A stretch of 64,000 bases of DNA, taken from positions 136,501 to 200,500 of the forward strand of contig JAVXUO010003219.1 in assembly GCA_033065855.1 (NCBI GenBank), written 5' to 3'. Positions within the stretch are counted from its first letter, which is position 1; every line of letters begins with the position of its first letter. The translations under genes and the position numbers were made by a program. Shown piece by piece: positions 45,055-58,165 of the stretch. The notes beneath the pieces were generated by a model. The model was given only the letters and a program-made list of their open reading frames with translations. It did no database searches and was not told the origin of the DNA. The stretch comes from Escallonia rubra. Its lineage: Eukaryota > Streptophyta > Magnoliopsida > Escalloniales > Escalloniaceae.

Positions 45055-48000
45055 AGGTCAGAAATGTAGACTGCTGAGTTCGTTGCCTTTGACAGATATG
45101 CTTCCTTTGATGGATGTAGCAGGCAAGTGATGAAAGGAATATGTCGAAAACTTGAAGGTTGTATATTTGTTTTAAAATTCTATGATTAAATGTAATTGGA
45201 GATTGAATAGAGACCAAAAGAAGATGCCAGCGGCATAGGGTTTGCGATAACATTATTCTTTACAAAGAGGACCTGTGAAAAACTTCAATTGTACGAGTAG
45301 ATAGAGAAATTTCTTTTTGGCACCTTTTCAATTGTTATATCTCGGCTCTGTCATCTACAAGGGATGGTGTTGTTGATGGTGCTGAACGGAGCTGATATTG
45401 TTAGGTGGGAGCAAGACCGTGCGGGAACTTTGCAACATAGAGTGAGCCAGGTGACCTTTTATTCTTCTTTTTTTCGGGGGGAGAGTGACGCATAGAGAAA
45501 TAGAGGTTGGTTTTGTTTCTGTCTTGATTGATGTGAAGGTTTGATTGTAAAGGGGTGGCCAGATGATTTCTTCTTTTGGAATTTTGTGTGTGTTTCGTGC
45601 TTTTTTTTTGTTGTTGTGGTTGGGGGGGGTTCTTGGTTGAGGTTTGCATTCTTTTGGTTAAAGAGGTTGGCGAGAGAAATAAAGGGAAAAATAAGAGGAA
45701 CAGAAGGAACTAGGCAAGGCTGTATTTTTTGGTCAAACTACTTATAATCTAAGAGATCGATAAATGGTTATATAAGACGTAACTTACATCAGCATGCATA
45801 GCTATAGTGTATGACTTACGTTGCATGTACAATAGAGATATGTGTAGATCCTAGTGTAGATATGTAGATAATGAAGGGTAGTGGATTGGCAACACTACAG
45901 CAGAGAGATTGGAGTGGAGAGGAAAGAGAGGGATGAGGGACAGATAGAAGGAGCTGCCTGTTGGTTGACTACATGTTAATGAGTGTGTTTTGCCAATAAA
46001 ATGCATACTCTTGTCATTTAAAGGGCTCCTACACAGCTAGCTACTGCTGTCTAGGGAAGTAGGAGAGTGCAAAAGTGCCTTGGGCTCTTGGGGCACCCAG
46101 AATCCTTTCTGACATGGTCGCTGTGTAGAAGTAAGGAACATGTAGTAAATCTCCTTCACTTGCTCCTACATCAACTGTTGTTACTAGCGCATCCCCCTTA
46201 ACTTTGTCTATGTGGGGTGTTCTCTTTACTTTTGAACCGTATGCATACATACTACAGCTAGAATGACAAACATCTCCTGAGTCTGCTATTTATCCAAGAA
46301 GCGGAGTCTGTACAAAAGAATGACTTTTGAGTTCAAAGACAGATTAAGTTGAGGTCTTGGTTGCTAATTCTCAAATCGGACACTCGTTACATTCAATCTG
46401 AGGAAATAATATTAATAGGTCAGCTCATCTTATGTAGATGTTGGAGGTTATTATAGCTGTTACCCTAGTCAAGCAGCAGAACATTTCTTAATCGAACCTT
46501 CACAAGTGTGTTAACTTAAGAGAAAGGTAAAGGAAGACCAGAATTACAAGATAGTTAGATGTTATAGAATTCATTGCTTGACTAGTACCTATCTGAATCT
46601 CTGAATTCTCGAAATCTCTGGTCTTAACATATTCTTTGATCTCTTGTATGTTGGTTCTTATCTAAAGCTCTATCTTTCTCACCTATGCTCGGATAAAGAT
46701 AAGCCATTTCTTTTTTACCAGCCCAGTGAACACTCATGACCCCAAAAGGGCTAGTGAAATGTTAAACCTGTTTTGGGGTTCTGAACAACATAATTAGAAG
46801 CATCGGAGACAGAAACCGTAAAAGCTATTAAAAAATCTGGACAAAAGTTATTACCTTACTAGAAAATAGTGTATAGCGCATTTTCTGCGAGGGTTATTTA
46901 CCTTCAATCCCCAGTACAGTGTACATATTCTCACACAGTAATTGAGAAATATGAAATCGTGTTTGTCTCGTTTAGAAAAGAAACTGTATCCTAGAAAACA
47001 TGATTAGGTTATGGAAAAAGTTGCTTACTGGAACTCTTTCTGGCACCTCGAGATGTTACATAAGTGCAAGATGCTCTGTTTATTCTAGATTGTATGATCT
47101 CTACAGAAGGTTGGTTTTCTTTTACTATGTTATTCTGATCAAGAAAAGGGAGAAGATTCATGGACTTCTAATGACTTCTTGCATATTTATCATCTTCAGG
47201 GCGGGGAGCTTTGTTCCCTTCGTTATGACCTCACTGTTCCATTTGCTAGATATGTTGCTATGAATGGTATCACGTCAATGAAAAGGTACCAAATAGGAAA
47301 GGTGCATAGAAGGGACAACCCGTCGAAGGGAAGATATCGTGAATTCTATCAATGTGATTTTGATATTGCCGGCGACTACAAAACAGTGGCGCCTGATTCT
47401 GAAGTTGTAAAGATTTTGACTGAATTGCTGGATGAGTTGAACATTGGGGACTATGAGGTAGCTTTCCATATTGCCACTATTAACCAGTTTGTCCCTACTT
47501 TTCTGGTTGTTTCGATGTGATAATTGTATCTCTCCCTAGTGTTATATTATATGGCACATATCTTCCTGATTTATGTACAAACCTAATCACGATAATAATT
47601 ATGCTACTTTCGCTTTTATATGAGGCGAGTAATGACATATTATCTTGACCCAAAGTGAGAAGTTATATGGCGTGTCTGCCTGCTTTTGAAAAACTAAGAA
47701 CGATAGAATTGATATTGCCTTCGTTTCTAAATATGACTTATAATTATGAGTTTGCTCTTTGTGTCACGCTCCTGACCTGGAGGCGGACATTCATATACTA
47801 TTTCAAAATATTCCTGCTTACGAGAAATATAATACCCAAAGCATCTTACCAAAAATATGACCTCAAAGAGGTAATCAGAGCTCTAAATCATATCTGAAAT
47901 CAAAGGCATTCAAGTTCCTCATCAACGTCTAATAATTGCAGCGGAAGTTTGATAACAATAATCATTTCCCAACCATTGGGGTACCAAAAGTCACTAAATC

Positions 48001-51000
48001 AAAAACTATTACATGGTTCTTATTGCAAAGCTACTAAGAGAATTATCAATTAAAGTTCAACTCTAAGCTTAAGCATAATGCTATTAACTCCTCTAAGACG
48101 TCTCAGCTTAATTACCTGAAATGGGGAGAGAAAGGAGTTGAGCACAGAACCTAGCAAAGATCACACAAACACACCCACGGAATACAACACAGATATTCAA
48201 TAACATGTAGCTAAGTCAAAACGAAACATATCAAAACGAAGTGCATAGACGAAAATTAATCTTAGCACGACAAATCTCATTTTGGGATATTAACCCATAT
48301 CAAAGATCAAATCAAAGTCAAAGTGTCACATTCGAATAATTAAACTAATAATCAAATACGTTACAATCACGAAAAACGTGAGTGTAAAGCACGTTAACCT
48401 AAGTACATGAAGGTTTTAAGTTCAAAGTTTGCATACCGGTAACAATTGCCATATCATTTCATCGCGTGTCTACCTGCTTTTGAAAAACTAAGAACGATAG
48501 AATTGATATTGCCTCCGTTTCTATATATGACTTATAATTATGAGTCTGCTCTTTGTGTCAAAGAGGAGGTTATTAGGGCTTTTGGTCAGGGCCTCAGTTA
48601 CCTTGAATAGTGTACATGCCCGAGTATTGTGACAGAATAAAGGTCCTATCGAGAATAGTTCTCTCTTTTTTGTCCTTTTGTTGTATATTCTTTGTAGTTC
48701 ATTATTGCCTAACTCTGTCATCACAAGTACAGACTATGCGCTGGCTAAGAATTATTTCAGAATTTAAACAGCACTTTGGTAGTATATAAAATTTGGATTA
48801 GGCTCTTGGTGTATATATCTAGATGACATAGAGATTTGAGTCTGCTCTTTGGTGTTAAATGAGAGTTTAATAGGGGAATTTGGATCAGGGCCTCAGTTAT
48901 GTTGATTTATGTACATGCCCGAGTATTGTGATGGAATAGTTCTCTCTTTTTTGTCCTTTTGTTTTTTATTCTATGTAGATTGATAAATGTTCTTATACAG
49001 ATAAAACTGAATCACCGAAAGCTACTAGATGGAATTTTGAATTTTTGTGGAGTGCCAACAGAAAAGTTCAAGACTATTTGTTCAAGTATTGACAAGCTGG
49101 ACAAGTTATCATTTGAGCAGATAAAAAGGGAAATGGTGAGCATATACTTCTGTTCAATTATGGTGGGCTTTTAAAAACGTCAGTAATGCATTTATTTCTT
49201 GATGTGCTATAGCTTCACTATTGTAATCTGTAGCTCTTAGAAGGTCCTGCGGTTTGATGCTTGTGTCACTGGGTGCTATAGGTAGACGAGAAGGGCTTAG
49301 ATGTTGAAACAGCAGATAAAATTGGCACATTTGTGAAGCAACGGGGACGCCCATTGGAATTATTAGCTGAGCTTAAACAGGGAGGCAGCAAGTTTCTTGA
49401 GGAGGACCCAGCTCTCTCGGCACTTAATGAAATGGATATGTTGTTTAAATGTCTAGAGAGCGCAGGGTGTATTGACAAAGTGGTTCTGGATCTGAGTCTT
49501 GCACGAGGTCTTGATTATTATACTGGAGTCATCTTTGAAGCGGTCTTTAAAGGGGCTACACAGGTTATTTTTTACTTATGCAATTTATTATTATTATTTC
49601 CACCATTTTTTCTGTTATCTGCATCGCAAGGAAATTCAAATCTATAACCGTCCATCGCTTTCTGACGTGCAAATGATCATCTGATTTTTGTGGTATGTTT
49701 TACGGGAGTTGTATACTTGTCTTAAGTTTGAGCACCTTACGATGCACATTGTGAAAGTTTTCTTACGTCTGATTCCTATTGAATTTTTTGGTAGTCCAAA
49801 CTAATATAAAAATTAGTTGGTCTGCGATGACATTCATTATCTTCTGCTATTTTGAATGAACAGACTTCCCACTTTTACAACCTAGTCATTTTCGCGTAGT
49901 GTTATGTGGGTTCCCGCGTATTGCCCTCAAATTCCTAATCTAAAGTAGAGATGAAACTACATAAGAAGTGGATAAATATCTTACTCTTTACCCGAGATCG
50001 CTCAAAGTGTTTAGATGTCTCTACACTACTTACTACATGTTAAGATATGCTCTAATACATGACTAGGTCTTACAAAAACAAGGAATAGAGTCTCTTTATA
50101 TAGACTTAGGATGCTCAGTCTCTTTATATTAGGTTTTCTATTGCATCAATACTCCAGTTAGATTTTGGAAGTTATGATCTTGGGTTCCCCTGGCTGTTTG
50201 TTTCGGGGATGTTTATTGGCGTGATCAGTGGGCATATGTGTAATGTGATGAGAAATTCTAGAAGTTGAGCTGTAAGTTTTGGTTATGATAAAGGGTGGAT
50301 TTGTTGAGCTTTTTACTACGAGGACAAACCCTTTGACTTTTTTGACAGACTTAAGAAGCGGCAAAGTTCTCTTGGTCTTAACGTTTCATCAACTGTGATG
50401 GAACGTAGGCTGGAGGGTGACATTCGTTCTGGAATGTCTCGTAGGGATGATCTTGGTTTGGTCGTTTCTTTCTTATTTCTTTTTATCTGACAAACGTTGC
50501 GTGTGTGGGTTGCCATATTTACTTCTTCCCAGAAAAGCATTGTCTATTTTTCATGCCATATCAGAATTCTAGCGTTATAATCTTGTTAGGTTTTTTTGTC
50601 ACTCCCGGGTATTCTTCAAGCATTCTGACCCCATATAACCGAAATCTTGTAATTAGGATACATGCAGAATTCTACTTGGCGCGCCCCTTTAGGAATGTAT
50701 CCTATATGCGGCTTTGTGTGCCAGTCTCCTTCTAATTGGGCAAAGTTCCTTGTGATAAATGTCTTCCAGGCTTAGCTGCACAAAGCGGGGGGCAGGGCCG
50801 GGGGGCGTAGGCACTCTAAAGAATCTTGGGTTGGGAATGAACAAGCTATACAATGATTATGAATTGTCTTACATATTATTTAATTTTTCTCCTTAAGTGC
50901 ATGTTTGTACTTGAAAAAACCACACAAGTGCTGGTTATTATAACTTTTGTACTTATCACATCAGCTGACCAGCAGCTACTTGCCTTGGCAAATAACGGAG

Positions 51001-52301
51001 GTAGAAATAGCTGTTTGGTTGTTGCTGTTCACTTACTCGAGGCGGTAAATCTTTCATCCAGAAGGGTTCAGTTGGGGCCAAAGATTGACACAAAGGATTT
51101 AAATGGGCCCAAATAGAGAGACAGAGAGAGAGGGAGGGAGGGAAGGAGTGTCCACAAAGTGCTTGATTTCCAGGTACTATCACATGGGTTCCGTGTGTCT
51201 GTATCTGGCAGATGGGATCGCATTTCCTTAGATTAGGACGCGACTCGTGGCGATCCTAATTTAGGATTGCAAAAGTGAGTTTCTCAGAGAGAAGTGTCGG
51301 CATATAGGGGGTTTTCTGCAACTAAGGTTCAAGGTGAAGGCCACATGATACACAGTTGGGTGCATTATCTTACAGCCAAGCTTTCAGTGACTATAAATGT
51401 TTGTAACATGTGAATAGTTGCCGAGTCAATAGAGATGAATCATATGTAATCCTGTACCTTCCTCCATCCGACCAATAATGTTAGAACTGTTTATCTTTAT
51501 GCGTCGCTTCCAGGTTATATAACTTTCTTATCTTCTCAGGTTGGTTCGATTGCCGCTGGCGGGCGTTATGACGACCTCATAGGAATGTTTGGCACAAAGA
51601 AGGTTCCCGCAGTTGGTGTCAGCCTAGGAATAGAAAGAGTATTTACAATAATGGAGCAGCAGCTTCAGAAAGATCAGAACCAGGTGACATGATTACACTA
51701 GATTTGTGTTATTTTGGCCTGTAGATTATTTTCCCGTGTGTGGTGCATCTGTAATGTACTTGTTCTGGAGAACTTACATGAACATATCTGGAAAACCTGA
51801 TATGACACGGGAGTTTTTGAGCAACGTATGCAAGCAATAATCGAGTGCTGACATCTTGCTACTCATGAAGTGTCAGATCTTTTCATTACTTAAATGTGGG
51901 TGATGGCATGATTTCCTGATCCACGTTCTTCAATGTTATTTTGGCAGGCTATTCGAGCTACCGAAACACAAATCCAAGTCAGTGTTCTCAATGATGACCT
52001 CCTGCCTTTAGCTTTTAAACTTGCAAGCGCTTGCTGGAATGCTAGAATCAGTGCGGAATGCATGGTAACCAAAAATTTAAGGAAGCACATCAGCCGTGCC
52101 ATAGAGTTGAGGATCCCTTTTATGGTGATTGTAGGTGGGAATGAAATCGAGAAAGGGGTTGTAAAATTGAAAGATGTGGTGGCCAATAAGGAAGAGGAAG
52201 TCCCATTAAGTGATTCTTTTAAGGCGCTTAAAAGGGAGGAAGTCACGTTAAGTGACTTTGCTGAGGAGATTTTTGCACGGTTGCACAGCATGTCATCTTG
52301 A
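42443..52301 (+). CDS. HARS: Histidine--tRNA ligase, cytosolic type
   Basis: Seven exons, each a whole number of codons and joined by phase-0 introns: 42443-43471, 44033-44212, 47200-47457, 49001-49135, 49282-49563, 51540-51683, 51948-52301 (793 aa). Exon 1 encodes the long plant-specific N-terminal region (about 343 aa), ending with the basic [10 protein letters not shown] stretch (261-270) and LPKLPK. The class II catalytic core follows: [12 protein letters not shown] (410-421), motif 2 around RREFYQ-like REFYQCDFD (450-458), the histidine-specific RGLDYYTG (609-616) and motif 3 GIERVF (658-663). Exon 7 encodes the anticodon-binding domain. The enzyme charges tRNA-His with histidine. No transit peptide is evident, which agrees with a cytosolic form. 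It is the only complete copy among three. Intron 2 (3 kb) and intron 3 hold repeats. Confidence 0.95.
45007..45053. repeat. (TA)n(CA)n microsatellite in HARS intron 2
   Basis: About 17 TA units are followed by about 7 CA units. The corresponding array in copy B is longer and compound. Confidence 0.85.
47670..47766. repeat. 97-bp direct repeat flanking the LTR-like insert, copy 1
   Basis: The run from CGTGTCTGCCTGCTTTTG through TGCTCTTTGTGTCA recurs at 48463-48560 with few changes. It is much too long for a target-site duplication, so a local duplication around the insert is likelier. Confidence 0.75.
47762..48462 (+). mobile_element. LTR-like insert in HARS intron 3
   Basis: The insert begins TGTCACGCTCCTGACCTGG and contains TTGCAGCGGAAGTTTGAT, both in the style of plant gypsy LTRs. 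It is shared with copy B up to about 48072, so it predates the duplication. No coding domain was seen. Confidence 0.45.
48463..48560. repeat. 97-bp direct repeat, copy 2
   Basis: This is the second copy of 47670-47766. Downstream, about 48541-48680 is itself partly repeated at 48838-48965 (TGCTCTTTG ... CAGGGCCTCAGTTA ... CATGCCCGAGTATTGTGA). Confidence 0.75.
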
Positions 52302-53003
52302 AGCTGCAATTTGAGGTACATGCAGTTTAGACATGTAACACTTTTAGGGGTATAAGCCCTGCATTTTTACGGCTTCATCAAATTGTTATAGTGGAAGTTT
52401 ATAAGGAGTTATAAATTGGTATAGCCAAAAGCTTGTTCTGCTTCCTACGTAGTGTTATAAATCGGTTTATTTCGTGTTTTTGGTGAGAAGATATTAAATG
52501 GGCAAAAAGCTGGGACACTTTTCTTTTTAATTTTCACCGAAAACAAGAAGGTGAAGAAAACGAGGACAAATGGGATGATTGAAGCTTGGACACAGTATTT
52601 CGTGGCTTGGCTCGTGTAAGTTTCCAATTATTCGTTCATAACATTTTTTTTACTTTGTGGAAACACGTGATGTTGGTGATATAGTTTGGCATGCATGATT
52701 ATGTAACAGAAAGGGGAAATGAGCACCCAATTCCAAGGCCAGCCTTGGATTTCTCCCTGCACAACCGATAGCCGTGCTGGAAGCACATGGCATCACCCAT
52801 TCTCTCGCTCTTGCTTAGAACCATTTTCCGTTACACACTTGAGCCACCCAAATCTAACCAACGTCCTCTCTCTCTCTCTCTCTCCCCCAGAACACGAAAG
52901 GACGGAATACAGAAAAACCCATCTCCATGCTATCAAAATCCTCCATTACGTTGGCATTCTGCAAGCTTCGATTCGCCAGGCAGTACTGCAGGTTGTCGAA
53001 ACA

Positions 53004-56000
53004 ATGGTAATGGGCGCGCACGCAGCCCCGCTTGTGCGCGCGCCAGGCCCAGGCCCAGGCCCGACCCCGAGACCAACATCGACATCATTGCTCAATCTTG
53101 CGTTTCTTCTACTTGTCCTGACGTCAAGCCATGCAGCTTTGTCATTTGGTCAGACAGGGGATGACGACGCCCTGGTGCCGGCCGTGCTTTTAAGGTTCAA
53201 GAGCTCGATAACCAATGCCGGTGCTCTAACCAATTGGAACCCCGATTCCACAAGTCCGTGTTTGGGGGATCATGGAAGCTGGACCGGTGTGCTTTGTGAC
53301 AAGGGCAAAATATGGGGGTTGCAACTCGAGAACCTGGGCCTAGGAGGTAAAATAGACTTGGATTCTCTGGTTCCTTTGTCCGGCTTGAGGAGCCTGAGTT
53401 TCATGAACAATGAATTCGACGGTCCCATGCCCGACGTCAAGAAACTGGGAGCACTGAAGTCGTTGTTTCTATCGAACAACAGGTTCTCGGGCCAGATTCC
53501 AGATGATGCTTTCCGGGGGATGGCTTCTCTGAAAAAAGTTTACTTGGCAAACAACAATTTTACAGGCAAAATTCCGACCTCCGTAGCTAAATCCCCTAGG
53601 CTTTTGGAGTTGAGGCTGGAGAACAACCATTTCATAGGACATATACCAGATTTTCATCCGGATCTCAATATGTTCAATGTATCTAACAATCAATTAGAGG
53701 GTCCAATTCCGCCAAGTCTACGGAAGATGGATGCTAGTTCATTTTCAGGTACGCATATGCATCAAATCACAAATTAGTAATAAATTGAAGGTGCTTCCCT
53801 TTTTTTTTTTTTTTTTCTTCTTTTGCCAACCTAATTTCCCACACACACATAATAGGAATATTAATAATGACAATAATAATACAAATAATAATCGTAAAAT
53901 TAAACATGTCCATATAAATTGCCCCTCTAATAACGATGATAATACTAATACTGATGTAATCATCTCCATTTTAATGTAGTGGATGCTTTCCGTGCATTGG
54001 TAACTACTAGAGCCGTATATATATATGTTTGTTGTTGTGCTGAATAATTTGTATGTGCGTAAGTGATGGTCGTTTGCATTATACGCATATAAATGTGCAT
54101 GCGTTGGCTCAATCAAATTAAAGTTCATACATTACATATATGCTAAGCCCAAAGCAATAGAAAAAGACGACAACAAAATGAGGCATAATTACCTAGCTAG
54201 CTATCTTGTATCAAGTTCGTTGTCATCATCGTCGTACAAACTAAACAAGCAACAATTAACACCCGCTCCCATGTTTGATAGCTAGATAGAGAGTACTTTT
54301 CTTTACCATGCATTTTCTTAAATGTTGATCTCTTCCGTATCCTGGACACCACGTACAATAGCTGAGTTTTTTTACTATTATGTGTGACCCATGCATAAAG
54401 ATAAAAGCGCCTACCCTAATAGGCCAATATTGAACTCGATCTAGTATGGAGACTTAAAAAGGTTAAGACAACTTCTCAAATTACCTATATAAACGTTGTC
54501 GGACAAGACTTTTCTAGCTTATACCTAATTAAAGATGGTTTAAATTCCGTTTTGAAACCATACGTACAATTTGAGAGCAAACTAAACAATGTAGGTCTTG
54601 TAAAGACGCCAATTAAGGAAGAGTGTAAATACGTCGCCAAGAAAGAACCTTGAATACCATTGTTGACCATATCAAAAAAAAAAAAAAATTCCAAAAATGA
54701 ACCTCTTTTAATTTGAACACTTCTAATGCAGTGTTATCACGCACTTTCCTGTATGATCGATGATCATACTCGATCATACTTATGTGTGCAGGCAACCAAG
54801 ACTTGTGCGGAGAGCCTCTCGATTCAGTTTGCAAGTCTACCAGCCCTCCTCTGCCACCGTCACCTTCTCCTCGTATGAACATCCCCAGCCCTCCTCTTCC
54901 GCTTGGTGAGAAGAAGAAGTCTTCGTCGCCCCTACGGACAGTCGGGATTGTGATAGCATGTTTGGTTGTGCTAGCTGTAATCCTGGTGCTTATAATCCTC
55001 CTGTACCGCCGCAGGAGCAGCCAAACACCACAATTGGGACGCACAGTGTCACCTTACAATCACCAAAAGAGCCACTTGGCGTCGGCTAATTATACTTATC
55101 CTGTGGAAGAACATGCATCATCTTCGCCTGGGCTGATGATCAGTGGTGTGGCTGGAGGGCACTCGTCTAATATTAAGGGCTCTGGTGGCGATCTTGCCGA
55201 TCAACAAAACCACAGTACTAATAACGGTGGGAAGCTCTCATTTGTTAGGGATGACAGACAGAGGTTTGACTTGCAGGACTTGTTGAGAGCCTCGGCCGAA
55301 GTGTTGGGAAGCGGAAGCTTTGGTTCTTCATACAAGGCGGTGCTCATGGAGGGCCAAGCCGTGGTGGTCAAGAGGTTTAAGCAAATGAACAACGTTGGCA
55401 AGGAAGAGTTTCACGAGCACATGAGAAGGATAGGGAGGTTGAAACATCCCAACCTGCTTCCCCTTGTGGCCTATTACTACCGGAAAGAAGAGAAGCTGCT
55501 CGTCTTTGATTACGTCCACAATGGTAGCTTGGCTAGCCAGCTTCACGGTAAGTACGTGATATACATACGCGTTGGGCGTCGATCTCTACTAATGCACATT
55601 ATTCACCTTTTTATTGTACGTTGTGTTATCAACTGCATGAACAAACTAGGGACAAGAACTATTATAAATTGGTTTTGATCTCCATATATATGTATGATGT
55701 CAGGCAACCATACAGCGGAGAGACCAGCCCTTGACTGGCCAACCCGGTTGAAAATTGCAAAAGGAGTGGCGAAGGGGTTGGCGTATCTGTACAGCGAGCT
55801 CCCAAGCCTCATAGTGCCGCACGGCCACCTCAAATCGACCAACGTGCTCCTTGACAAATCATTCGAGCCCCTTCTCATGGATTACACCCTGGTGCCCGTG
55901 GTGAACCTGGAACGCGCTCACCACCTCTTGGTGGCCTACAAGTCGCCCGAGTATGCAAGGCACGGGCGCACCACCAAGAAGACGGACGTATGGAGTATGG

Positions 56001-56314
56001 GAGTACTTATACTAGAGATGTTGACGGGTAAGTTTCCGGCCAACTATCTGGTTGCTCAAGGGAGCAGTGTGACGGGTTACGGTGCGGATCTGGCAAACAT
56101 GATAAGCTCGATTTCGAACATCGTGGGGAATGACGTGGTGGAAGAAGTGGAGGGGCTGTTCGACAAAGACATGGGGAGCACCGAGGATGCGGGGGGGCAA
56201 ATGGTGAAGCTGTTGAAGATAGGAGTGGCTTGTTGTGAAGAGGATTTGGAGAGAAGATTGGATCTGAAGGAGGCTGTCGACAAGATTCAGCTACTTGAAG
56301 AGAGGGACGACTAA
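53004..56314 (+). CDS. PRK: Pollen-receptor-kinase-like LRR receptor pseudokinase
   Basis: Three exons: 53004-53748, 54792-55547, 55704-56314 (2112 nt, 703 aa). The upstream frame is open to 52719, but I chose the ATG at 53004 because a signal-peptide-like segment follows (LLNLAFLLLVLTSSHA). An LRRNT_2-type cap comes next (ALVPAVLLRFKSSI ... SWTGVLCDKG), then about five LRRs, a Pro/Ser stalk, a TM helix (about 299-319) and a kinase-like domain. The Gly loop GSGSFG (421-426) and Lys442 are kept. HRD is replaced by HGH (540-542) and DFG by DYT (560-562), as in other PRK family members, which act in pollen-tube growth with ROP-GEF partners. A (TC)n run lies in the leader (about 52869-52885). Partial copies lie at 30684-32011 and 32860-33122. 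The expression site is inferred from the family only. Confidence 0.92.
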
Positions 56315-58165
56315 AGCTGCTAAATAAAGTCGCCCACCACCCCCAACAACAAACATAGATACATGTTTACACGTACAGCTATCCAGCTACTTACTTGGAT
56401 CACCAGTGTTATGCTGTGCTGAGCTGAGGTGCCTCAATATGACATGAATAGTATTATCACCAGTTAGCTGGATATGTCCGTGGTCATTCGCTGCTGCTGC
56501 TGATCCTGATCCAGTCGGTAGCTGCTCCTCAAGTACGCGTTGGATGAGTTTGGAAGCAAAGCTGTGGGGGATGGACGTCTGAAAAGTTACAATACTTACA
56601 TATATATAGGCGTTAAAATTGGTGGTTATGCCCATTTATTAATTGTATCTAGTCTAGCCTAGTGTACAAGAAACGTGATGGCGGGTAAGTTGCTAGTGTT
56701 TATATGTCCAGGTTAACAAGGTTATCGTGAAAAGAGAAAGGGGGGGAAAAAAAATACTAATGTTTTTCTTTCGGTTGTTGTGACGGTGCATTTTCATAAG
56801 ATAATATAGTTGTTTTTATATGTTTTAAGAAAGTAAACAGAGGTTCTCGGTTGTTGTGTCTTTCAATTTTCAAATGATAAATGTTAGAGCTCTCCTCCGA
56901 ACCCCCCCGGAGGTTCCCCTACCTAGGCCAAGGCTGCCTGCCGCCCTAATGTCCTACGCAGCCCTGGCCTTGCTTGGCCTTATCACCCCGATGATTCTCC
57001 CCTCTGAAGGTTTCTCACTTCTTTTGAGCCTAGGCAAGCCTCGGCTGCCTTCTCCGCGTGGCCTCGTGGTTTAGTTAAGACTACATAGGATAGGATGTTG
57101 TAACACTTTGTAAGCAACATTTAAAAGTCACTTCACATGTATGGTAAAGGATCATGTCCATGTTAAGACACACCAAATTCTCTCCATTTTATTCAAGTTT
57201 AGAGATTTATTAATTTTGTGCGTGATAAAGAAACAGAATAACATCGCTAATAAAATCCTTGAGTTTAAATTTCAATCATAGTCAAAGAGACCGTTTCTAC
57301 AAAGTGGGCGCCCGTATTCAAAATGTAAAACACTTATATCTTATATGTCCAATCACCGTGTCCCTAACAAACGAACTTGCGTAACGGGGCAATTTTATAC
57401 TTTGAAATCGCCAAGTCTACCTCTATTACATACCTATGTTGACACTAATTACCTACGCAAGACGTTTATATCTCTCTCTCTCTCTCTCTCTCTCTCTCCC
57501 CCGAATTTCTTTAGCGACACTTTTAGTGAGAGAATTACATCTCTCCTTTAACGACTATTGGTTGTCGTCATACATACGGAGAGAACTAATTTTTGCTTTT
57601 GACAATCATCTCGTCAGTATTATAAAAATCTTAACTCTGTCATTTCAAGAAACTATAAGCTGGAGTTAATTACCGCTAGGTAGGATTTTGGGATAAAATA
57701 ACTGTGACCATGCATGGTAACAAATGGAAAGAAGAGAAAAATTGTAAGTGAAAAACGGAACGACCGGAGAGATAGTTTCGGGTGCACGTACAGTAGAGTA
57801 GAGATCTTCACGTGGGACTGAGAAAGTACGAGAGAAGGCCGGGGACGGGGACGGGGACGAGCTAGGAGAGTGAGTGATGTATAGTTTTAGAACAGCGAGA
57901 GATTTGTGGGGTGCCGAACATTAATTAATACTGATCTATTTTCCAGAAAACAACCACCAAAAATACGTACATGATCCTCCTCTCCCCTCCCCTTGAGCCT
58001 TGCCTTGGTGTTTTGACTACGTACAGATGGATTCAAGAGGGTAAAGGGTGACATGCATGATCCAGGTCCGGTCAGAGTTTAATTAGAGCTGAGCTAAACT
58101 AAGCTAGCCTTGTGTTGTTGTAAAAGAACAATTTTGCAGAGATCGCGGTCGATCGATCGATCGAA
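56315..58165. other. Intergenic between PRK and USP-kinase genes
   Basis: No gene recognised. A GC-rich patch at 56880-57075 holds repeated CTAGGCCAAGGCTGCC / CTAGGCAAGCCTCGGCTGCC-type units and may be a transposon piece. A (TC)n run lies at 57470-57498. A GGGGAC triplicate lies near 57842, and GATCGATCGATCGATCG lies just before the next start codon (58148-58163). Confidence 0.5.

Noticed and set aside
52719-53003. Upstream extension of the PRK frame to an earlier ATG
   Set aside because: The extension translates a (TC)n leader and has no domain. The signal-peptide-like segment follows the ATG at 53004.
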